64,000 nt of DNA from Saturnia japonica (lineage: Eukaryota; Arthropoda; Insecta; Lepidoptera; Saturniidae). Below are positions 54,131 through 64,000 of the stretch, in pieces. Every line of letters starts with the position of its first letter. The first letter of the stretch is position 1. The position numbers and the translations under genes were made by a program. The stretch spans positions 9,176,001 to 9,240,000 of the forward strand of contig CM065304.1 of assembly GCA_033032175.1 (NCBI GenBank). The letters are read 5' to 3'. The notes beneath the pieces are model-generated. The model did no database searches. It saw nothing but the letters and a program-made list of their open reading frames with translations, and was not told the DNA's origin.

Positions 54131-55529
54131 ATAAATTAAATTAAATAATACTGTAAGTACTACGTCATTTGCCATTGACATTCACAAGTGACAGCAAGTG
54201 ATATAATATTCATTTTTTAAGTTCATACTGAAAATGTAAAACAGATAAATAGGTAGTCCATAATCAAAAAGCCGCTGGTCGAATTTCGACCATTGTGCGA
54301 CCGCTAGCCAAAATAATAGGACAATTCATGTATCCGCTATTATATTGTATAATATTTTTGGATTATTTTTATTTATAGTAAGGTGTAAGTAGTAATTTTG
54401 CGTCCGCTACATTATCCGCCAGCAAATTACATAGTGAAAACACTAGCGGAACAAGGTACCCTGTAAAACGTTAGGAAACATTTCTTCTAGCAAAAACTAA
54501 GTCTATAATATGATATCTAAGGAGAATCTAAAGAGATTGTTTTTTGATTGTTTGAACGAACTACCAGTCTGATCAGAAAATTTTATTTTGCGTTTTATAG
54601 CCTATTTATTGAGAAAGGTATTGGGCTATAAAACCTCACGATACGACATTAAGGAGCGGAGCAGTAACCATTAATATCAAGCAATCTGGTAAGCTGTAAG
54701 GAATGTATTGGCACTACTAGCACACGGGTAAAAGCGTGGGACACAACTAGTGTTAAATACATCTGATTAAAAGTATCACTTTTAATTAGATTTTGCGCTT
54801 GTTGTCTAAGTACGCTAAGCGCTTTATTAAAACTAAAATAATTGAAATAAAAATAAAAATTTACCTGTTTAATAAACTGCAAAAATTAATTATATTTAAT
54901 GAATCACCTTTAGCTAAATTAAACTATACCTAATCTAATATTGTCAAGTGAGTGATTCTTGTATATAATTATATACACATGTATGTATATATGTGTGAGT
55001 GTGTGTATAATTTGTTTCTCTGAAACGGCTCTAACGATTTGGATGAAATTTTGTATTTAGATAATGTTTTACATTCCTAGTTTACCTAGATAGACAACTT
55101 ATTTTTTTTTAAATATCGAGCATACCTCGGTCGACCATATATTATAAATTATAATATTAAACATCATAAGTAACAATAAGTTAACTAATTAACATGCGTG
55201 TGAGGACTGTGCGTGACATGAATGTGAAGATGGATGATGTGGTGTAACTAAAATAGATAGGAAGTATGAAATGTACAGAGAAGTCGAGGAGAAATAGGTT
55301 AGTGTGGTATGGGCATGTCACGAGGAGGTATGAAAGTCATATAACTAGAAGTGTTAAGAATGAAAGTAGACGGATACAGCAGTACAGGAATACCGAAGAT
55401 TATGTGTATTAGAAATGAGAGTATTGAAATGACAGCAGATAGAAAACAACGGAAATATGTTGTGTCAATGTTTGTTAGGGTAAAAAAACAAAATGTTAAA
55501 AATACAATAGTTCAATTTTCGTAACCAAC
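54131..55529 (-). other. Rest of PAN3 intron
   Basis: No coding sequence. It includes the short dispersed repeat at 54597 ('atagcctatttattgag'), a TG/TA-rich simple tract at about 54960-55010, and unassigned AT-rich DNA. Confidence 0.55.
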
Positions 55530-55652
55530 CTGACTTGGCTGATATCGGGCCAATAGGCGGAGGTACTCCAGTGTATATTTGCTGGATGTAAGGCCCTGGA
55601 GCTACTGCTCCGGGGCACATAGCAACGGGGCCAAGGCATGGATCTCCGCCCA
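55530..55652 (-). CDS. PAN3: PAN3 exon (N-terminal Pro/Gly-rich region)
   Basis: 123 bp, acceptor 'ttgtctttag', donor TCAG|GTTGGT. It encodes 'GGDPCLGPVAMCPGAVAPGP' then 'YIQQIYTGVPPPIGPISAKS'. The low-complexity Pro/Gly-rich character suits the disordered N-terminal half of PAN3. The assignment rests on exact phase match with its neighbours and location. Confidence 0.75.
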
Positions 55653-56572
55653 CTAAAGACAACGTAATATATTACGATATTTTGAACTTATATTTCATTT
55701 GGCGCGTTTAGTAAATGATAAAATTGACAGCTGCGCGTTAAGCATGTGACGGAAGTACGACATAAAGTTTGCCATCAATCAAATTAAAATACACCATTAA
55801 AAATAGTCAGTAAAATGAGTTTAAATTATTATCAGTGATGGCTAACTTCATTATGTTGTTGGCTCAAGGGATAAAAAATTTAAAATTGGGTATTATTGTA
55901 TGTTTTGTTACGCCAAGGAATTATAATTTCTTAAGTGCCTGCATAAGTACACACATATTTTTTTCGATAACACATTTGTATTAACTTCGCTTTTTTAAAT
56001 TAAATTTTTTATTTAATTTGACTTAACTATATAAGCTTCATGTTGACAATAATTAATGAATTATCATCACTAACCTATTAATAACAAATTAAGATAATAA
56101 TTTATTTAATAAGAATAATATTAACAGGGGATGTAACTATACCGATACCGATACGACATATCGTCTGATATGTCGGTATCGCAGATTATTTGTCAACCGA
56201 TATAACAACAACTTTTTAACAATTTAAAAAGCGCGTGAAGCGTCTACTCTGCCCTCTTTGCTAAGAGTTGTATGGTTTCAAGCTTATTTATTATTAATCT
56301 TGATTTATCATTCTTACCATTAAAAAGATTATCGTCAGTTTTGTGCATAATAGAGACATACAATCACCCAAAAAACTTTACCTCGCCCGCGCCAGTCGGG
56401 TATAAATATGTCGAAGATTACAACACTTCATTTTTTATTTATTTATTACTAAACTTTCTATACCTGCATCGGTATCGCCGATTATTCACTACAATAATTG
56501 GTATCAGTATCGAATCGGCAAAATTATGTATCGTTACATCCCTAATATTAACAATCCCAAGGCGTGGCTTAC
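55653..56572 (-). other. PAN3 intron with hAT-like MITE
   Basis: 920 bp. Its left (downstream) part is AT-rich and featureless; the part next to the exon holds the MITE at 56125-56542. Confidence 0.65.
56125..56542. mobile_element. hAT-like MITE near a PAN3 donor site
   Basis: 'caggggatgtaactatac' at the left and 'gtatcgttacatccc' at the right are inverted ends. 'taatattaa' flanks both sides (56116-56124 and 56543-56551), a target duplication close to the 8 bp of hAT elements. The inside carries inverted 'ataccgatacgacata' and 'tatgtcggtatc' blocks. 30 bp separate it from the donor of the exon at 56573. Confidence 0.7.
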
Positions 56573-56648
56573 CGAGAGCAGCAGAAGCATTAAGAGCGGC
56601 TGCTTCAGTGTTCGTTGAGTAGAAATAAGTGGTACCTCCAAAATTTTC
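56573..56648 (-). CDS. PAN3: PAN3 exon (conserved ENxGGTTYFY motif)
   Basis: 76 bp, acceptor 'ttttctgcag', donor CTCG|GTAAGC. 'ENFGGTTYFYSTNTEAAALN' contains the motif E-N-x-G-G-T-T-Y-F-Y found in PAN3 proteins between the N-terminal region and the pseudokinase. Confidence 0.9.
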
Positions 56649-56916
56649 CTGCAGAAAAAACTAAAGTTACAATTCATGAATAAAAGCACTTGCTAATTGG
56701 GGAAATAATCAAAATGCTAATAGCAGATATATGATTAACCCAAGTTACCCATGAAATAGATCAGTACCTCCATGTCTTCAAGCTTTATAATCTTACCAGA
56801 AAATTTAATAGCATCTAGAAACTTAGTGATAACAAAATATACTATAAATATAATTGGACTACCTAGTAAATATTAGTAATTAATTATTTTTCAATATAAA
56901 TGATGTACCAACTCAC

Positions 56917-57085
56917 CTGGTGTACCTGTGGTGTTGTGGTGACAACAGTGATAGGTATTTGCGCATTTTCCGGAGGCTCTTGCATCAAAGGAGGAGGAGT
57001 CGGGTAGTAGTTGACGGGGACAAACTCATTCACCAATACCTGAGGATAGTAAATCTGATGTATTGAGGCCGCAGCCTCAGTACGT
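56917..57085 (-). CDS. PAN3: PAN3, most 5' exon recognised
   Basis: 169 bp, acceptor 'cctatggcag', donor CAG|GTGAGT. 'IHQIYYPQVLVNEFVPVNYY' then 'PTPPPLMQEPPENAQIPITV'. The Pro-rich segment with E-F-V-P fits the N-terminal region that in PAN3 carries poly(A)-binding-protein contacts (PAM2-like); that role is inference. The first base completes a codon from an upstream exon not found here. The 13 exons used once sum to about 565 residues; the N-terminal CCCH zinc finger of the family is not in the visible part. Confidence 0.75.
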
Positions 57086-59471
57086 CTGCCATAGGTAATT
57101 CAAATAGAGTTGAAAATAACTTGCCTTGGTCTTGCAACTGTGATATGATATCGGTATCACAGATAGAGTCACAACAGTAAACAGGCAATTGTCAAAACTT
57201 AAAGTAAGAAGCAAATTAACGCGTTAAAATACCTGAACTACATAATAATTGTCGTGACTAAACTTCGTAAAATTGTAATGTTCTTTGTTTGTGTCTATAT
57301 GGTTGTGCTTTTTAACCAACTTCGAAAAGAGACGGTGGTTACTCAATTCGATTTTTTTTTTCTATGGGTGTTCAGGCATATCTTCTTTGCTTATGAACCG
57401 ATTTGGATGATTCTTTTTTTGTTGGATATGGGATACCTCAATGGTGGTCCCATTTTAATTTCATTGTTATTGGACCTTCAGCTTCGAAGATACACCGGGA
57501 AACTCTTCAAAATCATTGAAATTGGTTTTCCTTTTAAATAACTTCAAAAAAGGAGTCCATATGTGGCGACCATAAATCAAAAACAATTTCAAATTCTAGG
57601 AAGTAGGTAATATAATATTTAGTCAATAGTTATAAAATATGTAACTGCGGCGCACTTGCGACAATTATGTACCGAATGATACCGAGATTTCGAAGTACGT
57701 CGTTTCAGCCGTTTGTATGGTTTGATACTTTTTACTTTAGTTGTAATATGTCTCCACACCTACGTCACGCAACTGCAGGCGATTCCTTTCCCTGCTAATA
57801 ACCCGTTCCGTTATCGTCTGAAGTACCTCGCCCTCGTCAACGTCTGTCGTCACATTGGACGATCGCGCACGAACTTGTCGGACTTTAACAATATAATTGT
57901 CCTTCTTCTACACACACTGACACATTCCTTCCGTGCAATATATTGTATAAATCCATTACACGGTAATTCAATACTTCTGACGTTATACGCGTTTATATAC
58001 GACGTGAAAGTTCAAATTTAGTTTAACGTGTCTCATCTGAACGAGGGCTTCAAGATATATATATACCTATTTGTTTTCTAAGCGCAGCGATAACGCGCGC
58101 TGATGCGAGTTCATATGAGTGTTAATTTAAAAGAAAATCGAGGCGCGCGTTGTTAAAATGAACGTTCATCTAAAGATGACCCAAGAGTGTAGATATGCTA
58201 ACCTAACATTGGAACAAGAAAGCTACAAAATAAATTTTATATTTCTTAGAAACGTAATAAAAGAGAATGCAGAATCTTTTTAAAAAGATATTTACTATAT
58301 GTATTGGAATTTTCATCAGTAGAAGCGGAATTGTTCATAATTTGGATATTTCCATACATTTATTTTTTAATTAGAATTAAGAGATTTATTTTGAGTTTTT
58401 TTATGCATAATCTTAGGTGCATAAGCGTCTATTGTAACGAAGATTCGCAGATTAATACGATGCATGCATATATAACGACGTATTAGTAACCGACCGAAGT
58501 TTCGGCCAAAACTCGGCTCGAAAACTAGCGTTCGTGTAAATTCGTACGAAGTTTGTGCATATCGCTTATTGAGTTTGCTTCAGCGTTACTGATTTATGGG
58601 GAATTCCCTAAAATATATGGCATCTCAACTCGATTGAGGGTTTTATGGGTAATTATGTAGAAACAATTCGGAGATTAGAATAGTTAAACATCGATATAAA
58701 ATTAAATCACTGACGCCTATGCTGAAGCGATTTCTAGTAGTGCTTGAAAATTTTGTGACATTAGAATAACTGGATTACAAATAGCAAATTCACGCTATGC
58801 TGTATTTTTACTCGCCATGGCCCCTATAATGTTGAAAGTAGTTTAGCTGTACAAATGGTGGAGTCCAATATACTTGTAGATATAATATACCCAAATTTGA
58901 AAATCGTTATTTTCTTACTGTGTATATTAATACATGCAAATGCATACGTAGACAAGAAATCAATGTAAATAATCTATTACAATACTAGAAAAACGCGAGT
59001 GTATACTTTTTTATTACAAAAATTTCATTTAACGACAAAAGTTTGGGTTTACGGCGAAATTAGAAGAGTAGCAGAATAATCGATTACGATTTTAGAATCG
59101 GCTGAAAATCGTGTTTCTGTTGGTCACTACAAAGCATAGTCAGCCATCGTCGCGAAAATTGGGCCTCCGTACCAGTTATTGCTAAGATTGCGGTTTATCA
59201 AATGCTGCGTGGTCACCGGCCGAACGAGCGTTGTTTACTTCCTCTGTTGTTCTCAAACTCTTAAAATAACCTATGTAAATAACAAAGTGAAGCACCGAAA
59301 TGGTTTTGATATTCCTACACAATTTTGAAGCAGTACAGTGCAGGGATGCAAGGAATGTCTATCATTCAAAAAAAAAAAAATTTGTGGCCGATGCATGGCG
59401 TCGCTTAAAAAGTAATTTAGGTTTTGAAACCTCAGAAAGAATCAGAGAGAAGAAAGATTTTTTGATGGTGT
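57086..59471. other. Region upstream of the recognised PAN3 exons
   Basis: Contains one dispersed repeat (57301-57560). A GC-richer patch at 57640-57860 could be near a promoter or untranslated exon of PAN3, but no exon can be supported. The rest is AT-rich without recognised features. Confidence 0.4.
57301..57560 (+). repeat. Dispersed repeat, copy 2 of 3
   Basis: 'tttaaccaacttcgaaaaga' at the start, 'tgaaccgatttggatgattc', 'gtggtcccattttaatttca' inside, and 'gaaattggttttccttttaa' at the end. Same family as 30797-30990 and 62465-62700. Confidence 0.6.
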
Positions 59472-59708
59472 TGTGGCGACATCTCTCGCCACTACTGACC
59501 CATCTACATAGCGACATCTATCGAGCCACATACGACGCATCCTACATCGCGTTATAGAAATTAACCGAACAATTGAGGATATATACAAGAACCCGACAAC
59601 AACCGTTGGGCAGCTGCCCGCCAGAAATAGTACCCGTCTGGCCAGAGGATCCTCCCTTTTCTATGGCGGATGAGGAACTTTACTCTCTGTTCCTCACCTC
59701 CGCTAAAG
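59472..59708 (+). repeat. LTR 1 of the TRIM-like element
   Basis: 237 bp, 'tgtggcgacatctctcgcca' to 'cacctccgctaaag'. It matches LTR2 closely throughout once the DNA transposon is removed. Confidence 0.8.
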
Positions 59709-59726
59709 TGGTGACCCCGACGTGAT
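59709..59726 (+). other. Primer binding site, tRNA-Trp
   Basis: 'tggtgaccccgacgtgat' is the perfect complement of the 18 bases at the 3' end of insect tRNA-Trp including CCA. Confidence 0.85.
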
Positions 59727-60292
59727 ACGTCAGCACAACTTTCTTCACAAAGTTTCGTCATCATCACTTCCTCAAGCTTTCGAGCAGCGATTCAATACAG
59801 CCAGCCAGCATCCACGGCTACTAGGGCATCCTGACCATCAGCATGCAGCGGACGCGCATTCCTGGACAGCCCCACAGCCTTCTCAGCGACCTTGGCACAG
59901 CACACTGCACTTCGGCAGGTCAGCAAGCAGAGACGCACTTCTCTCCTGATCGACGCAGCAGCCAGTCACTACGCAGCACTGCAACACTCCGACTCACTGG
60001 AACATTCCTGCAGCATCACCCCGACTCAATGGGGCAATCACCGTAGACAGTTCCGACTCACCGTGAACTATGCGGCATCTGGTTTCGACTCACTGGAACA
60101 TTCCACTGGCTCAGCAAGCATCACAAGATGTATGGACGACTCAACCAGCTATCGACCTCCGGTCTCGGAGGGGATTGATGTGGCGACATCTCTCGCCACA
60201 ACTGACGCATCTACATAGCGACATCTATCGAGCCACATACGATGCATCCTACATTGCGTTATAGAAATTAACCGAACAATTGAGTATATATA

Positions 60293-61595
60293 CAAGGTGT
60301 CCAGAAAGGGTATCGGGTATTTGTTTTCGCGCCATATTCGAAACGGGGCGTCTAAAGGGTGCGGGGAGGGGTTCGTGGCGATCGCTATTTTGTGGAGTTT
60401 TAGTCACGATGTAACAGTACTCGGGGACGCATCGCGCATTTTGCGTACGAGCGTATTATCGTAATGGTGATTCAATAGTGACTGCTCAACGTCTCTATCG
60501 TGCGGAATATCATACACGCCACGCGCCAAGTGACGATAGCATTAGGAAATGGATCAGGATGTTCGAGAATACAGGTGCGACAGTTAAAATTCAAAACTCT
60601 GGTCGTCCTCGTTCAGTTCGCGATGAAGAAACAATTGAAGAAGTTGAGGCGTCGGTTCGTCAAAATCCGTCTTTATCCATGCGAAAGCGAAGCCAAGCGT
60701 TGAACATCAAAAAATCGTCTTTACATTCGATTTTAAAGAAAGACTTACATCTAAAAGCCTATAAAATTCAATTGGTTCAAGAATTGAAGGATACGGACTA
60801 TGCTAATCGACTGAATTTTGCGAACGAAATGCTGCAGCGATTTAACAACTTTAACAACATACTGTTCAGTGACGAAGCAAATTTTCACCTGAATGGTCAT
60901 GTTAATAAGCAGAATTGTCGGTACTGGGCAGTGGAGAATCCGAGACGAAAGCATGAACGACCCCTGCATAGCCCAAAAATCGTTGTTTGGGCCGCTATGT
61001 CTGCTAAAGGCATAATTGGTCCTTATTTTCATGAAGATCAACGAGGCCGAGCAATTAATGTGAATAGTGACCGTTATTGCGATATGTTGCGAAATTTTTT
61101 GGTCCCAGAGTTGCAGGAGTTTGCAGATTTCAACTCAAGAACGTGGTTCCAGCAAGATAGGGCCACTTGCCATACCTCAAATGACTCAATGGAAGTTGTT
61201 AACGAATTATTCCTTAATAAAGTCATTTCGCGAAGGGGTAACATCAACTGGCCTCCCAGAAGCCCCGACCTTAGCCCGCTTGACTATTTTGCATGGGGAT
61301 ACCTTAAAAGTAAGGTTTATCAAAACAATCCGACGAATCTAACCCAGTTAAAGCAAAACATCAGGTCAGAAATAGCAGCAATATCAATAGCTATGTGTCA
61401 ACGTGTTATCGCCAATCTTCGTTTCCGTTTAGAAGAGTGCCAGCAACGTAACGGTCATCATTTGGATAACATCATCTTTTCCAAATAATTCTCCAATTCA
61501 TATGCTAATAATAAACAAAAAACTTTTTTATTGCATACAAATAATTTTTGTTTCCTTGAACTTACAAATACCCGATACCCTTTCTGGACACCTTG
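60293..61595 (+). mobile_element. DD41D (rosa/visitor-like) Tc1-mariner transposon
   Basis: 1303 bp with perfect 32-bp terminal inverted repeats ('caaggtgtccagaaagggta' onward at 60293-60324, its complement at 61564-61595) and TA on each side (60291-60292, 61596-61597). The unoccupied target is visible in LTR1. One transposase gene fills it. Confidence 0.92.
60409..61488 (+). pseudogene. DD41D transposase, open except for a stop at codon 2
   Basis: ATG at 60409 is followed at once by TAA, then the frame is open for 357 codons to the TAA at 61486. The region just after the stop ('THRAFCVRAYYRNGDSIVTA') is clearly transposase N-terminus, so the true start is this ATG or none. HTH region 'SDDSIRKWIRMFENTG', linker 'GRPRSVRDEE', catalytic 'NILFSDEANFHLNG', 'WFQQDRATCHTS' and 'WPPRSPDLSPLDYFAWG'. 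41 residues separate the second and third Asp, the DD41D signature of rosa/visitor-type elements. Only the start is damaged; translation from an internal site would lose part of the DNA-binding region. Confidence 0.85.
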
Positions 61596-61719
61596 TACAA
61601 GAACCCGACAACAACCGTTGGGGAGCTGCCCGCCAGACATAACACCCGTCTGGTCCGAGGATCCTCCCTTTTCTATGGCGGATGAGGAACTTTACTCTCT
61701 GTTCTTCACTTCCGTAAAG

Positions 61720-62950
61720 TGTATTATAGAATCCACCCCAATAAAATGAAAAATAGTGGAAAATCGAGCCGAGGGAACATTCAAAACGAATTTGTTTGAA
61801 TTTTCACTAAACACCGTTGTGAGCCCTGATTATTATTGTGACTATCTAGGATTATTGCACGATGAATCGTTTAAAATTACAAAGCCGCTAACGTTATAAC
61901 TTTGTAGGTAGTAAAACATACGAAGCTAAGCCTCGCAGTGTTTCGTAATGAAGTTTCGGCTATCTACTCTGCTAAAATTAAAGTCAAATGTTATCTCGTT
62001 AAAGTTAAAGCTCCCACATCTTTATTACTGTAATAACTCGAAATTACCGCCCAATACTCCTTTCATGTGTGAAAAAATCACCAGTATACTATCGTATTAC
62101 ATCCATCATCATTCATTATACAGGTCGATAGTTTGTAAGGCATGATAATAATACTTTCCCAGATCTACATTTACTGTAATCATAGACGAAACTTCATGGC
62201 AATAGATGTGGGTACGGGAGAGGAGATGCATTATATAACAGAATATTCTTTAAAAATGAAATTATTTATACTTGTATAAACAAAATAACTTTTATAATAT
62301 TATAAATTATTGTATTAATAATTATTTACCTTTTCTTAATATCATCATAATTATTGACAACTTTACTATCTCATAAAAATAAAAACAAAGAATAAAAAAG
62401 TATTTCGACAAGTAAATTTACGTTTTTACTTGTTATAATTATAATAAATACCTAAAAGTATTTGATTTTTAACCAACTTCAAAAAAAAGACGAAGGTTAT
62501 CAATTCGAATGTTTTTTTTTAATTTATGTTCCGCCATAACTTCTTTGTTTAACAACTATTTTGAATGATTATATCTTTGTTCGAAAGGGTATAGTGTATA
62601 CCTTAGGGTGGTCTCATTTTAATTTAATTGGCATTGGACCTTGAACTTCAAGATACACTACAAAACTCCTCAAAATCATTGAAGTTGGTTTTCTTTTTTT
62701 GTTAAAAATTGTCCTGGTTATAAATAAACAAAATTAAAGCGTAGGCGTGTTTCCCAAGGGCCGACGCGAGTAACTCAATGGTCCAGGGATCAATAACGCG
62801 CATGCGTATTGCGTGCGGTATCGTAATAATTGTACGACAGCAATCATTTTTATTTATAAACAAAAAATTTCGAAGTTTTTATAAGAATTACATGTTACTT
62901 AAAAATAACATGGGTCAACCTGTGGGGCACAGCTAGTGTCTTATATATTA
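61720..62950. other. Unassigned stretch with repeat pieces
   Basis: AT-rich. It contains dispersed repeat copy 3 (62465-62700) and a Helitron-like tail (about 62870-62937, '...ggggcacagctagt'). No gene. Confidence 0.5.
62465..62700 (+). repeat. Dispersed repeat, copy 3 of 3
   Basis: 'tttttaaccaacttcaaaaa' at the left, 'gtggtctcattttaattt' inside, 'attgaagttggttttc' at the right (inverted to the left end). Confidence 0.6.
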
Positions 62951-64000
62951 GGTCCTTACATATGAAATTTGAGTTTTATATGGTAAAAGTAAAATGAAAA
63001 AAATATTATCAAATTATACATTTAATCAATCGAAGTATGTACCATTATTATCTATGCACTTTCGCCATTTTAAAGGTAGTTCATTGATTTCATTGCTGAA
63101 AAAATTGTGAGAGCAAGAATCAATAAAATCTTTGAAGGCAGTTTGGACAGCCTCATCGGAATTGAATTTATTTTCCTTGCAAGAAATTGTCCAAATTCCG
63201 AATAAAGTGGTAATGTGTTGGAGCAATGTCCGGGGAATATGGTGGGTTTCGGAGACATTCCAACCACAGTTCCTCTAATTTAGCCACCGTCGGTCGTAAA
63301 GTATGGGGTCTAGCATTGTTCTGAAGCAGCAGTGGACTTGAGATATTGACCAGTCTCGGTTGTTTAACAGCTAGCTTTTCCATCATGGTTTGCAATTGTT
63401 GACAATACAGATTTGCTATTATCATCTGGACAGATCTTACGAAGCTGTAGTGTATGACACCAGCACTGGTCCACCAAACACTCACCAGTACCTTTTTCTG
63501 AGACGACTTTCACTTGGGACAGGATTTGGCCGGTTCTCCTAGGTTCAACCACTGTGATGAGCGCTTCCAATTGTTGTAAAGGATCCATTTTTCGTCACAA
63601 GTAACAATACGATTCAAAATTTCCTCGTTATTGTAACGGGTGGGTAATGTAATGCAGAACTCAATAGGTGTTTGTTAGCGTGCTTCAGTCAATTCATGCG
63701 GTACCAATTTCTTGAGCTTTTTCCCTTTTCCTATTTGTTTCAAGTGATTTTTTTTTATCACTCACACCGAAGCCTGCCGCTAACTCTGATGTGGTTTGCG
63801 AATGATCCGCTTCAACGATCACCTTTGACTATTCATTTTCAACTAGGGTCTCCGGCCGTCCACGAGGTTTGTTTCGTAGGTCAAAATTTCCAGAACAAAA
63901 ATGTTGGAATCAAAAATGTACAGTGTTTTCTTTTCCAATAGCTTTCCCATACACATAATTAATCCTTCGAGCTCATTCTACAGCGCTGATGCCACAATAG
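62951..64000 (-). mobile_element. Second mariner-type transposon, cut by window edge
   Basis: The left terminal repeat after TA reads 'ggtccttacatatgaaattt', close to the ends of the mariner at 45425. The transposase remnant follows on the minus strand; the other end is beyond 64000. Confidence 0.75.
63026..63920 (-). pseudogene. Mariner transposase, frameshifted and catalytically dead
   Basis: Recognisable: 'VTCDEKWILYNNWK' (about 63605-63565), 'WWTSAGVIHYSFVRSVQMII', 'LLLQNNARPHT', 'YSPDIAPTHYHFIRN' and the C-terminal 'ELPLKWRKCIDNNGTYFD'. The second catalytic Asp is Asn and the third is His. Several frame changes. More diverged from the 45425 element than that one is decayed, so a different subfamily or an older copy. 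Confidence 0.78.

Larger units (their letters stand above)
59472..61719 (+). mobile_element. TRIM-like non-autonomous LTR element, tRNA-Trp primed
   Basis: LTR1 59472-59708, primer binding site 59709-59726, internal region of only about 450 bp, purine tract 'ggaggggattga', LTR2 60179-61719 split by a DNA transposon. Without the insertion the element is about 944 bp. The inner region has short open frames but no protease, RT or integrase. The primer site links it to CsRn1/Kabuki-type gypsy elements, which could mobilise it. The 4-bp flanks do not match clearly. Confidence 0.75.
60179..61719 (+). repeat. LTR 2 of the TRIM-like element, interrupted
   Basis: Two parts, 60179-60292 and 61598-61719, rejoin at the duplicated TA to give a 236-bp LTR matching LTR1. 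Confidence 0.8.

Noticed and set aside
57713..58021. 102-codon plus-strand frame with hydrophobic N-terminus
   Set aside because: No family resemblance, no splice or promoter support, and it overlaps a region antisense to the likely PAN3 5' part. Probably chance.
1..64000. CRISPR arrays, operons, phage or bacterial genes
   Set aside because: None seen; spliced genes and eukaryotic retroelements throughout.

Overview
The window looks like insect nuclear DNA, most probably from a moth or butterfly. It is AT-rich, its host genes are split into small exons by long introns, and it is packed with transposable elements. Several dispersed repeats end in a 'gcacagctagt' tail of the kind seen in lepidopteran Helitron-like repeats. 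No bacterial or plasmid feature, CRISPR array, rRNA or convincing tRNA was found.

Three host genes can be read, all on the minus strand. (1) The first four coding exons of phospholipase C gamma (start at 8508, exons down to 794; the rest lies beyond the left edge). (2) A compact, unrecognised four-exon gene of about 114 codons (25570 to 23969). (3) Most of PAN3, the pseudokinase subunit of the PAN2-PAN3 deadenylase (57085 to the stop codon at 34102; the N-terminal exon or exons are upstream or not recognised). Splice phases agree at every junction given.

The main anomaly is in PAN3. A segment of about 3.97 kb is tandemly duplicated (35160-39139 and 39140-43112) at near identity, with breakpoints inside two exons and 5 bp of microhomology. 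Three exons are therefore present twice, and a chimeric exon at the junction would cause a premature stop if spliced in. Each copy carries two solo LTRs, one of them with a SINE-like insertion.

The rest is mobile DNA, layered by nested insertion. 0-8.5 kb: MITE, DDE-transposase remnant and Helitron-like repeats in or around PLC-gamma introns. 8.9-14 kb: a 116-bp-unit repeat and a 5'-truncated RTE retrotransposon, each with a SINE-like insertion flanked by target-site duplications. 14.0-21.2 kb: a decayed tRNA-Trp-primed Ty3/gypsy element of the CsRn1/Kabuki type, inserted into the 116-bp repeat and itself split by an internally deleted BEL/Pao element that keeps an 838-codon open frame. 27.2-29.5 kb: an intron-bearing IS630-like transposon. 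45.4-47.4 kb: a mariner corpse and a Jockey-like fragment in a PAN3 intron. 49.9-54.1 kb: a Jockey-like LINE split by an R1-like ORF1-only element and an inverted SINE-like copy. 59.5-61.7 kb: a short non-autonomous LTR element whose 3' LTR holds a nearly intact DD41D transposon. 62.9-64 kb: a second mariner running off the right edge.
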